Assembly (NCBI RefSeq): GCF_000208865.1
Contig: NC_018392.1
Coordinates: 1 to 64,000 of the forward strand
Length of the DNA stretch: 64,000 bases
Origin: Neospora caninum Liverpool
Lineage: Eukaryota; Apicomplexa; Conoidasida; Eucoccidiorida; Sarcocystidae
Reading direction: 5' to 3'
Position numbers and translations under genes: made by a program. Each line of letters begins with the position of its first letter. The stretch's first letter is position 1. The notes under the pieces were generated by a model, which searched no databases, was not told the origin of the DNA, and saw nothing but the letters and a program-made list of their open reading frames with translations. Shown piece after piece: positions 1 to 11,127 of this stretch.

Positions 1-1790
1 GTAGAGATCTTCCGGAACCCTAAACACGAAGCCCGTAAAACCTGAAGCCCTGAACCCCTAGAGCCTAAACCCGTGGCCGTAAACCTAAACCCTAAACCCT
101 AGACCCTGACGCCTAAACGCTGAACCGTAAACCCTGAACCCTAGACCCTAGATCCAACCCTAGAACCTACACCCTGAACGCTGAACCCAGAACCCTGAAC
201 CCTAAGCCTAAACATTAAACACTAAACCCTAAACCCTGAACCCTAAACCCTAAACCCTGAACCCTAAACCCTAAACCCTAAAACCCTGAACCCTAAACCC
301 TGAACCCTGAACCCTAAACCCTGAACCCTAAACCCTAAACCCTGAACCCTAAACCCTAAACCCTGAACCCTAAACCTAAACCCTAAACCCTGAAACCCTA
401 AACCCTAAACCCTGAACCCTAAACCCTAAACCCTAAAACCTAAACCCTAAACCCTGAACCCTGAACCCTGAACCCTAAACCCTGAACCCTAAACCCTGAA
501 CCCTGAACCCTAAACCCTAAACCCTGAACCCTAAACCCTAAACCCTAAACCCTAAACCCTAAACCCTGAAACCCTGAACCCTAAACCCTGAACCCTAAAC
601 CCTGAACCCTAAACCCTAAACCCTAAACCTAAACCTAAACCCTGAAACCCTGAACCCTAAACCCTACACCCTGAACCCTAAACCTAAACCTAAACCCTAA
701 AACCTAAACCCTAAACCCTGAAACCCTGAAACCTAAACCCTGAACCCTAAACCCTGAACCCTAAACCCTGAACCCCTAAACCCTAAACCCTAAACCCTAA
801 ACCCTAAACCCTAAACCCTGAACCCTAAACCCTAAACCCTAAACCCTAAACCCTAAACCCTAAACCCTAAACCCTAAACCCTAAACCCTAAACCCTAAAC
901 CCTAAACCCTGAACCCTAAACCCTAAACCCTAAACCCTAAAGCCTAAACCCTAAACCCTAAAGCCTAAACCCTAAACCCTAAACCCGAAAACCTAAACCC
1001 TAAACCCGAAAGCCTAAACCCTAAACCCTAAAACCGAAACCCTAAACCCTAAACCCTGAAGCGTAAACCCTAAACGGTAAACTAAAGCCTAAACCCTAAA
1101 CCCTAAACCCCAAAACCCTAACCCTAAACCCTAAACCCTAAAACCAAAACCCCTAACCCTAAACCCGAAACCCTAGACCGTAAACCCTTAACCCGAAAAC
1201 CTAGACCCTAAACCCTAAACTAAACCCTAAACCCTAAACCCTAAACCCTAAACCCTAAACCCTAAACCCTAAACCTTAAATGCTAAACCCTAAACCCTAA
1301 ACCCTAAACCCTAAACCCTAAACCCTAAACCCTAAACCCTAAACCCTAAACCCTAAACCCTAAACCCTAAACCCTAAACCCTAAACCCTAAACCCTAAAC
1401 CCTAAACCCTAAACCCTAAACCCTAAACCCTAAACCCTAAACCCTAAACCCTAAACCCTAAACCCTAAACCCTAAACCCTAAACCCTAACCCTAAACCCT
1501 AAACCCTAAACCCTAAACCCTAAAAAAACCCTAAACCCTAAAAAAACCCTAAACCCTAAAAAAACCCTAAACCCTAAAAAAACCCTAAACCCTAAAAAAA
1601 CCCTAAACCCTAAAAAAACCCTAAACCCTAAAAAAACCCTAAACCCTAAAAAAACCCTAAACCCTAAAAAAACCCTAAACCCTAAAAAAACCCTAAACCC
1701 TAAACTGAACCCTAAAAACCCTGAGCCCTAAAAACCCTGAAACCTAAAAACCCTGAAACCTAAAAACCCTGAACCCTAAACCCTAAAGAT
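1..1790. repeat. Telomeric repeat tract, left chromosome end
   Basis: The tract is almost entirely CCCTAAA read on the plus strand (TTTAGGG on the G strand), as expected for the left end of a coccidian chromosome. Many units in the first 800 bases read CCCTGAA (TTCAGGG), so the G-strand repeat is TTYAGGG, the same degeneracy as the Plasmodium telomere repeat GGGTTYA. The stretch from about 1280 to 1510 is nearly pure CCCTAAA. Single-base slips (CCCTAAAA, CCTAAA) are scattered throughout. The first 25 bases and bases 1700-1790 are degenerate edges. No gene is present. Confidence 0.97.
1511..1690. repeat. Compound 18-bp telomere-variant array
   Basis: Ten consecutive perfect copies of CCCTAAACCCTAAAAAAA lie here: one normal heptamer followed by a heptamer extended by four A residues. 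They sit at the inner edge of the pure telomere repeats. The regularity suggests expansion of an already mutated dimer by recombination or slippage rather than telomerase copying. Confidence 0.9.
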
Positions 1791-4700
1791 AGTAACTATG
1801 TAACGTAGCTAGAAGTTACTCCTGGGCAAGCAATCAACCGTCCGCCACTAACACTCTCAGTGGCTCTACCCTTACGCTTTTTTCGTAGAGAACAACCACA
1901 TGATGCCAATCGCCTTATCCGCGAAGTGAGGCATCAGATCCCGGTACGTCGCCTACCACCCAATTCACCAACGGTGCCAGCGGCCCGACACCCATATGCT
2001 CATACTCGTGTCCTCAGTGAAAAGACCTCACCAAAGGCGCCGCAGAAGACCGCGCATGACACAGTGAACTATGAACCTCTAGTAACCCCCATTGTCTCCG
2101 GCACTCAAGTTCGCTTGTGTCTGGCGACATTGCCCAAACGAATAGCACAGCTAATCTGATGAAGCAACTACGCCCTAGAACGAAACCTACCTTCAATTTC
2201 TCACAGCAATGCTTCCCGACACTGCTCGCAGGCTCTGCATGGGGGTGGGACTATCCGAGCACCGTCAACGTGTTGGATAACCGTAGTGCTCCGGCTGCTG
2301 CTATCGCGGCGGCAAACCGAAACAAAATCCATCGGAGCAGCGGCCGCCTCGCCTCCACCCCCAGCAGTCGATGACCGGGTCCTACCACCGCCTACGCATC
2401 TCTACCCCTGTGGCGTCTGCATCGCGGCCTCCTGTTGCTTCACCCACATGGCCGCATACAACCACTAGGCCGAGTATGCTGAGCCTGGCTCCACTGCCGT
2501 CAGCATCACGGCTTCACTCATGAGCACACGCCCTGTGCTGCTAGTCCCCCATTCAGAAAGTGTACACTTTTTAAAATGGTTTAGCCTACGAGTCTGCGGC
2601 GACAGGAAGCCACTACGGAACTCTACACCCGCGGGCCAGCACACAATACTGCCGGACATGAAAACACAACTTCCCTACCTGACGATGTATGACGTCGTCC
2701 GTACCTTCTTCCCCTAGACAACCACGACGCTCGCCAAATCGAGCAATGGACGAGGTGCTGCATCCTATCTCGTCCTCTCTGGGACGCTACAGGTCACCGA
2801 TGATGCCAGCGGCCTGACTCGTGTACGTCGACAACGCGGGCTCACGGGAGTGACGTCAACAAATCCGTCGCAAAGGCGAACCGATAACCCGTTGCACTGT
2901 GGAAACGTAGTAGCTGGCATTGTCCTCAGGTGCTCGAGTTCGCGATGTACTTCGCAAAAATACCGTCATGAATACCGCATGTCAGGTAGCGATTCCCGGA
3001 CGCTTAGGTTAAACCTAGCCTCACTTATCTCAGCGGCATTGTCCCTTATACTCTACAACACATCCCATACTGCACCGCGTATGTCTCAAAACCCATATTG
3101 TTGCCGGGGCCAGCGCGACCCTACGAAAGCAATGGACGCCCGTATTACTCCAGGCGGCTCCCATAGCGTTGTACACCGGCTACATGCTCCGTCCTAACAG
3201 CTGCCCCCCGTCACCATAACGCTCAGTCGAAGAACCGGTCCCCACCACAGCCTACACTGCTCTCCACTTGAGGCGTCTGCGTCAACCCCTCCTACCGCTG
3301 TAGCCGCATCAGGCACAAACCTCCCGAGTCAGCAAAGGGTCGCCTGGGGCCACCTCTGTTATGATCACGACTCCACATTTGATCACACTTCTACTCTGCC
3401 AATCTACCGTTGATAAAGGCTACATGTTCGCCTATGTTGTATCAGATCACTCTGTAACACGAAATGATGAGTATCCTGCACAGCTGAAAAAAACGTGCTG
3501 CTTGACACCAAAAACACACCAACTAACACTGTCAACCCCTTCATTCATACGCCTACCAGCTGGCCAGCAAGGAGCAATGACCCAAGGCATACAGTGGCAC
3601 ACTGAATCGCAGCCGGTCGTCGAACACTCAATTTACCGACGACGCCAGGGACCTGCACGCAGATGCCGGCATGGGAGGCCTCAGCGGAGCGACGCCATAA
3701 AATGCGCCGCAGAAGCCCTCTTATGAGACAGTGCACTATGAAAACCTATGCACCACCGTTGCCTCCTCCGGTGCCCGATTTCGTCATGCATATCGATATA
3801 TTGACGTGATGAATACCATCCTTCACGTGATGAATCCCCTACGACAGTGCATAAGCACAACCTCGGCTCTCTCGCCGCCATTCAGTCTCTGCTCCAACAA
3901 CACACCGCACCTCATGATGCTTGACAGATCACGCTGACAGTGTAATGTGAACCAAAGGGGCCATCGACTCTCTGTCCAAACGGTAGTTGTCCATCGAGCA
4001 CCATTTGGCTGCCACGGTATTCGGATGCTGCTTGCACGCAAAAGCTTGAGAGCCGGCGCGTCAGGGCATCACCCGTCGTAGCGCGGACCGCGTCCTGAGA
4101 CCGCCTGATCTGCTCCAGTCTATGACGTCCGCGGAGGGCCCTCGTCCGCGTCTACACCTAGCCACGTCTTCTGCTACAGGGTCAAAAATCGGGCGTCTGG
4201 CTCCACCGCCACCATATTGCCGCGTTAACAAATCCCTGGCTGTCGGTGACTCAGAGTGCCTATACGTGGCAGAAGTCGCTGTGCCCTCGCTTGCCGTCCG
4301 GCGCGCAGCCGCAGAGGGTGGCCGGAGAATAGCAAGCGATAGTGCTGTACATCTGAGTGAACGGGGCTACCTGAAATGTCAAAACGGCTACTTTAATCTC
4401 GACTTTGAAACGGCAGGCGCTGTAACGAATATGCCGGGTCCGTTAAGGCAATTTTATGATCAACGGATGAATCCATGAGGTGTGTCAGCGACAGTACACC
4501 AACTCGGTGCAGCGCTGCTGCAGTATGGGTCTCCGCTCTCAACAACGATCTCGGATCGTACTTCATTTTTTACGTTGATTGACTTCGGCTGTCAGACGAC
4601 ACCCTTCATAGATGTCCCCAGACTCTAATGACCTCATCATTCAACACGCATCCAGTGCACCAGATGGAATGTAGGGAGACTCGTAGCGAGACAAGCAGTA

Positions 4701-7229
4701 AGCGAGCAAGTTAACCTCACTGTGGGTAGCGTCTGTCACGTGGAACGTCAGATTGTGGAAGTGGTGCAAAGACACCAGGTCCCAAAGTCACCTCCAGGGG
4801 TAGTCCAAATGAGGATGTAGTGAGGTACACATACAACGCGGTGGCGGGCTTCGCCTATCACCCCCAGTCGACAGCACGGCTACACGGTCACACAACTGAT
4901 GTAGCCAACGTTACCCGATCGCCCACTTTTCCATCTCCTAATGTGTGCGTATGAGGATTGATTTTGGCGAGTTACAATTCTCTGACTTGGAATGAAATGT
5001 GCATTCCCTAATGTGATTTACCGCTGGTACCAGTCACATTAGTGTCAACTGTCATGACCGACTCCGGCATAACTGCAGCATTCGTCTGCGCGTTTATCAT
5101 GACGGTTTGCGTATTGGTCTGACTGTCAACGCTCTCACACAGGCATACCCCTAGGAAAAACAAATTCTCTCTCGGCGCGAAACGTGTCCCAACCAGCCTC
5201 TTTTCTCCTTCAAGTTTGTGCTGGAATACTACGGTTTCTGTGTTCCTGAGAGATTCAGACGCATTGAGTGCTTCTTTAAGCTGCAATTTAAACATGTTTT
5301 GGTTGCGGTTAACGCGTCAGTTGCGACTTCAAAAAAAGCAAGCGAATGGAGATGGCATGTGTACTATCTGTTTTTTTCCCGTGACTGAAGCAATGACCAC
5401 CAGTGCCTCTCTGTACGTCGTCTCCGCCAACCAGGAGGCAAGTTTTGGGTAATGCGAACTGTAGACATTCGCTTTGTGGATCATTACAGGTTCTATCTGG
5501 GGTACGCCCCTTCGATTTAAAGTTAGTAGCTCCACAGCGAAGCAGCTCTTATGAAGGACGGCAAGAAGTCTACAATGACACGGTGTAGACGTCCACCAGA
5601 TTCCGTAGAATCGTTGCACTTCCTGGGGCGAAACAAGACTCGTACGTCGCGTCTATCCGTAGGAATAGAGGAGATGTGTCTTGTTGGACTGCTACCTACA
5701 AAACGATTTGCTTTTTTGCCACAGGGCAGGAACGCACTGGCGAAGTATAAGATACAGCGTTGGGCGACGCTCTAGAACGAGAGGAATATTCTCACGAACC
5801 GCCGCTACTCTGTGAACTGTTCAGTGTGGAGAGACTATCTCGCTTAGCCCGCTGACGTCACACAACGTCTTATGATTCCTGTTGCGCTAGTGCTCCTCTT
5901 CCGTACACAGAGTCAATCTGGCATCCTGCCTGTTGCCTCCAGTGTGTAATCATCCTCGTGCTGCAATAGCGAACTCGAATTAGTACCTGCTACTTTCAGA
6001 CGTTCTGGAGCGATGCCAACATTGAAGAACATTTCCCGCAGTCAAAACTGGACATACACGTATGTGATCAAGGAATGAAAGAGACTCATCTCCTGTGTTT
6101 GACGGCTGTTCATAAGACTCGCAGCGTGAGACAGAATCATATGTGATCCTGTAACAATGATGCGAGATTATGTGACGGTTTTAGCCTCGCGACCCAGAGA
6201 AATGTCTCCAGCTTCGTGTTGGATGAGAGAAAGTGAATGCCCTAGAACGCTCGGGGTTGTTTGTGGGTACCCATGTCAAAATTTGCTGAATGGGCCAAAC
6301 TATTGCCCAAAAAAGTTTGCGAAGAGCCCAGGAGTACCCTTCAGCTGTCATCCAGCTGCGTTTTCCACGCAACTCTGTAGTCTCTCCTGAGAGTTGTATG
6401 AGCCGACCCAAAGTGTGGCCTCATCCATTGTTTGACGGTTAGTCACATAAATGCGGATGGCTGCAGCGTGCGGCTATGAGTAATACAAAGGTGTGCCAGG
6501 CATCTCCCGTCCCCTGCACTTTCGTTGTTCTCTCCGTCTCTTTCAGGTGGTACGTGCTATGGTTCTTTCTCCGGGTGCCAATCTATTTTCTGTTATCATC
6601 CGGCCCCATTACTGCAATATCTGTTGAGAGTATCGCCCAAACAAAATAGGCTGCTTCGCCGGAACGACAGCTTGCCTCTCCACAAGGACGCATCAATCAT
6701 TTTGGAAATGCGGAATTCCAACGCGGACAAAGCCAGTCTGGCGCTCTGCTGTTTTCTTAGCCAGCCAGCGTGTAGCTGCGTACTACAGCCTGAACGGCCT
6801 CGTACGAAAAGATACACACATGACGGTTGCAGCTCGAGCGGTTCTCTCTCCAGTTTCGAACTTGGTCCCTCGGGTGCAGCGCCATGTCCAATAAGAGAAA
6901 CGGTGGCACTATCAGTCACGAGAGCTCACAGGTAGCACTCCTGGTGGGTTGCTAAGCTGATTGACAATTTCCTTCGGCAAGGAAGAACAGAGCTGTTATT
7001 CACAGAAAACTGAATGCATTCACAAATCTACCGGCGCCTTGTTGTATTTACACCGTAAAAGATTACCAAAGATGCCTCATCAAGCCTCGCTGTATGTGAC
7101 AGTGAAGCGCGTCTGAGTTCCAGTATACTAAACTGTGCATGCAAAAACGCCTGTTTGACGTGAAGGATCCGGCAAGACGACCCTCCTCTCTCAGGTGTTT
7201 TGCGCGTATACTGATGAGAAAAAGAGACC
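1791..7229. other. Gene-poor subtelomeric region
   Basis: I see no reading frame with a convincing start, splice pattern or recognisable family here. Frames are short and overlap on both strands. The left part (about 1930-3960) holds highly diverged tandem units listed separately. The part from about 4000 to 7200 looks like unique non-coding DNA. A minus-strand stretch at 5008-5619 has some protein-like character but no family match I can name. This fits the repeat-rich, gene-poor subtelomeres of coccidian chromosomes. Confidence 0.65.
1930..3960. repeat. Degenerate subtelomeric tandem repeat, period about 0.83-0.84 kb
   Basis: Matching words recur at a constant spacing. A GCCAG-containing block occurs at 1976, 2805 and 3644 (steps of 829 and 839). 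A block of 'atgaatacc' followed about 60-100 bases later by a CTC-rich segment occurs near 2970 and 3810. A 'cctac...ggcgtctgc' block occurs near 2390 and 3245. Within each unit order is kept but identity is low, so these are old copies. No coding content is apparent. The outer limits are uncertain, and a further copy may start near 4480. Confidence 0.5.
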
Positions 7230-8264
7230 TCAGAAGCCTCGTCGAGCTTTAATATACACGTCATCGGGGATCGGGATGACTTGCTCCTTCGGCTCGTACA
7301 GCTTCTCGGGCCGTTCCGCAGCCTGCGTTCAGGTGCATGCAGAAAGACAATGTCATCATTTTTTGCAAACAGAAAAGTGACAAATCGTGATGGCTGCCCA
7401 AAAACACTGTTATACCGACCTTGCTGCTCTGTACCGGTGCGCCAATAATCTCCAAACAACACATGCGGAGCTCATAAAGTTTCCTTGCCCTCCCTCGCCT
7501 TCCGATCATCGATGCAAAATACTCCAGAGTCCTCGCGCAAGCTGTGCTCGTCAAAATCGCGTCTTCTTTTCTCAGGACCGCCTGCTCTGCGTCCCGCGAC
7601 ACATGGAGGAATCAGTCGAGAACAAAGGAACCCAGTCGAATATCTTTTGACGATCCACACAGTTCTGACTGTGGTCTTGCAACAAACTGGAACAAGGTAG
7701 ATATCCATTCCTCTACGACCACGGAAGCATACACACACATGTGCATAAGTTCGGTGGTAACAAAGGGGACGGAAAAGGTGTATAATGCCACTCCTCTACG
7801 AGAGACAAGCATTCTGAAAGCAATCCAACTTTTCTGCATCCCAACGGTTTCCTCACTCACGTCCATGATAAGATCCTTAAGCATTTCTTGGTGTCGGACT
7901 GCCGCTGTCGCCTCTCGTGGCACCTCGCGTAGTGAGTTCAGAAGCAGCTCGCCGCTGAAACCAAACAGCAAGTCTTCACTTCACGTGAGTTTACAAAAAT
8001 ACGTATGCACGAATATGTACGTGTACACAAATATCACTCACATGCACATATTTTGGTGGCCACTCGCACGCATACACATATACGTGTATCCGTACACATA
8101 CGTGTCTCTGCATGTGAAACAGCAAACATGCGTGCAGACGCAGATGCTACACGCTGACAACCGAGTCAAAGCAAAGGTGTACGCAAGAGGGACGGCGTTT
8201 CCGCCTTGGACGTCTCGTCCCGGACGAGGCGCCAGAGCGCCCGCAGGTCGAAGGAGCTGACCAT
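7230..8264 (-). CDS. Unrecognised small spliced protein (about 149 aa)
   Basis: I do not recognise the family. Four minus-strand exons fit in phase: 8264-8183, 7973-7861, 7581-7420 and 7322-7230. The start lies in ACAAAATGG, a strong coccidian initiation context. Exon 2 ends in a consensus GTGAGT donor. Exon 4 has a CAG acceptor and encodes a hydrophilic tail (PEKLYEPKEQVIPIPDD, then VYIKARRGF and stop) that reads as real protein. Exons 1 and 2 are rich in amphipathic helix pattern (FDLRALWRLV; GELLLNSLREVPREA). The exon 2 acceptor and the exon 3 donor (7420 or 7435) are weaker guesses. The ATG lies only 61 bases after the cyclophilin stop, and an alternative splice would make this the C-terminal part of the cyclophilin protein. 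No signal peptide or TM segment is evident. Confidence 0.55.
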
Positions 8265-8325
8265 TTTGTCTTGTACGGTTCAACTTTGCACGCCTTCTCG
8301 ACTAAATTCAGATTAGTCCAACTGC

Positions 8326-11127
8326 TTACCAATTCCAAATTTCCACGGGTCTCTTCTTCCAGCCACCTGGGGTACCCTGCGCTTCAATCTGGTCCAAAAC
8401 TTCTGCGCCAGACTGGAGCTGTCCGAAGACAACGTGCTCGCCATCTAGCCACGGGCATGCGTCGAATGTGATAAAAAATTGGCTGTTGTTGGTGTGCTGT
8501 CTCCGCGCCTTGGCCATCGACAACAAACCTGGCAGACACGCGGAGATACACCCAAGACGATGGGGCAGAGAAGCACAGAGGAGCACGAAAGAAAGCAGAA
8601 CAAAGCGAGGACAGGGGAACGCACAATCGAGACAGAGCACGAATATGGGGAAGAAAGCAGAACCCAAGTCACGCGACGAGAAACTCGGAACCAGGGACAG
8701 AGAACACGCAGTGCCGAGGCGAGAATTGGACACAGCCCGATGGGAGATCGAACTGTCGGTTAACTGCCGAAACCTGGCCCCTTCTTTTCGTTTCAAAACG
8801 AAAAAGACACCAAGTTCCTGCACGCGTCGCGTGCAAGTCCTACACAAGTTAAAAAGTCGCCAGTGAAACGAAGATACCAAAAAACAGAAACACAATCTCT
8901 ACCGATTTCGCAGCACTTGGCACCCCTCGAAGCTACACGCAACCTGGACTACGCAGATAGCGGGAAGAACACGTGTCCAACTGAATGTTGGGGGAAATGG
9001 TTCTTTTGCCCGTATACGACCTGTTCCTAGAAGACGCACGCTTTTCCCTTTAGCTGCATTTAGAGGCAGTCTATCTTCGATCTCCTCACGGCCCCAGTCC
9101 GCATGCCACCCCGTTGTGCGGGAGAGTCTGCCACGGCGACACACAAGTGCTGTCGGAGAAACCTGGAGCACCCACAACTCGCTCGAGCTCCCATGAAGGT
9201 AGTTCTACGCTACTTGTTACGCAGCGCGTGCCTAGTGTCCGTCTCCTCACATGTGCTCTTCACGTCCGCCCTCTAGACCAAGTAGCGAGTCGCTCTTCAC
9301 ACAGCCCGTCAATCACAGGCCAGTGCCTTCATATTAAGGCTCTTTCGCGGCCCAAGCGAGTCCTTCTTTCAGGTCCGTCTCCTCACCTCGTTTCGAGTGC
9401 TTGTAGAGGAAACGCTCATCACGGAAGAACTGACCGTAGATGCTCTCCCCGCCCCTGCCGTCGCCCCGGTGAATATCTCCTCCCTGGCACATCTATAAGG
9501 AAGAGACGGCACGACACGCTAAAGTCGCCTTCCATACTCAAGGCGTCTCCTTGTCAGAAGGGGAGCGGGCCACGCAACGCAGATTCGTCCACTCACAGCA
9601 TAAATGCAATTCAATCAGAACACGGTTTGAATCCTCATCCTTTCTTTCACCTTTCATTGCTTGGACAAGGACGGAAGGATCGTGTTTTCCCCTGCATCTC
9701 CTCTTCACCGCTGACGAGTACACAGAAGACGCTCCGTACCACGCCAAGAGCGCCTGCCACGGCCAAGTCTCGCTGCCACACACACACACCTTTCCCATCC
9801 AGAGACGCAGAGCGTGGCAGTTTCTCTAGCTGCTCGCGTGTTTGAGTAACCGATCAAAAACGACCGCTCCTTTGGTACCTACACACCCAGAGACATACGG
9901 AGCCGCCGAACCGACCATCAATCCCCGGTTCCAGAGTATGCTGATCTCTCGCGTCGAGCACGGCCTTGCGCGCGCTCTTACGAAACGAAAAACGTGTGTT
10001 TTCCGGTGTTTCACCTTTCATCCATCGCGGGAAGACTGGTTCGGTTCTTACAAAGCCGGGGACGATTCTGTGGAAAGGGGTGCTCTTGTACCACCGAGGG
10101 CGCATCCAATAGCCGAGGCCAGTCTCTCCTGGAAAAGAAGCGAAAAGATTTTACGGGTCTACAAGGACCGTGACTCCAAACATGGGCACGTGCCTTTACA
10201 TCCGCATGCATTGACGAATCGCTACATGTGGCCAAGGTGAATTCACAGCAAACAGCCCGTTCGTGACGTGCTCCATGGCTGAGCCTAGGAACAGGCAAAA
10301 GGGGGGTGGTGAGACGAGGCTCCTGAGTTATCGTCGACGGCTTGGCTTTTTGCGCCTCTGGAGTTGCGTGTGACGCCCCCCCCCCTTCCCCCCCAGAGGT
10401 CTAAAATCAGAAGAGCGCAGGAAATGCCTACCCGTGCAGAGACACCGGAAGTTCTCGGCCGTTATGGGGTGTGTGTCGGCAAATAACTGGAAGAGCGAGC
10501 AGGCGGCAGAGGACACAGAAAGGTGAGACACCGCACACGCAAAGAGTAAATGACACGAGGGAAGACGCCCGCGCTCACGTTGAGTGCCTACGAGCGAAAA
10601 GAAGACAAGCTCCAATTAACCAATCAGTCGCCTCGGGACTTCGAACCATCATACGAGCACTTCAATGGACGGTGCAATGCCCTACCCAGACCACTACCGA
10701 AGTCTGAACAGATACTCGGAGAAGCACAGAACTTCATGGTACTAGGAAATCCTGAAAGCGACGGGAACCGGAGCCAGGGAGACAGCAGACCCTCCCTCGG
10801 CTGCTCGCTGCATGATAAGCGGGCGCAACGGTCCTTTCTTTCATCCGCGCTACCTTCCGTTTTCGCTCTTGGCCTCACCTGAAACACCATGCGTCCTGCA
10901 TCTCGACCTCCGATGGAAATATCCAGATGCACAAGAGGGTTGGGGAGGAAGGAGCGTCGACCGGCGTCACTCAGTGGAGACGCCACAGCTGGAGGCAGAC
11001 GAGAAGACGCAGGGGGAGAAGAAGAGGGAGGAGAGGAAGACGCAGCAGGAGGCATGTAGGAGGAGGGAGGGGGCCCAGTTCGCATGGAGCTAGGACTTGT
11101 GATGGAAGGTAGACGAAAGCGAGGCAT
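8326..11127 (-). CDS. Divergent cyclophilin-type peptidyl-prolyl cis-trans isomerase
   Basis: The cyclophilin fold can be followed through five minus-strand exons in phase: 11127-10879, 10486-10432, 10128-10052, 9162-9021 and 8528-8326. A Pro/Ser-rich N-terminal extension of about 60 residues precedes [20 protein letters not shown]. Then come [18 protein letters not shown], a YW-RPRWYK insert, FHRIVPGF (catalytic Arg), SQFFITF and [14 protein letters not shown] (Trp and His of the active site). The strand usually reading CQGGD is VCRRGRL, and the usual SMANAGPNTNGS is [13 protein letters not shown], so several ligand-binding residues differ. Frame and splice sites are intact, which argues for a functional but divergent isomerase over a pseudogene. 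The final TAA overlaps a GTAAGC donor, so the C-terminus may be alternatively spliced. A longer start at 11169 is possible. The length is about 241 aa in this model. Confidence 0.75.

Noticed and set aside
7544..8260. 238-codon plus-strand frame
   Set aside because: It is antisense to the four-exon minus gene and passes through a (CACATA)-rich intron. The minus-strand splice signals are stronger.
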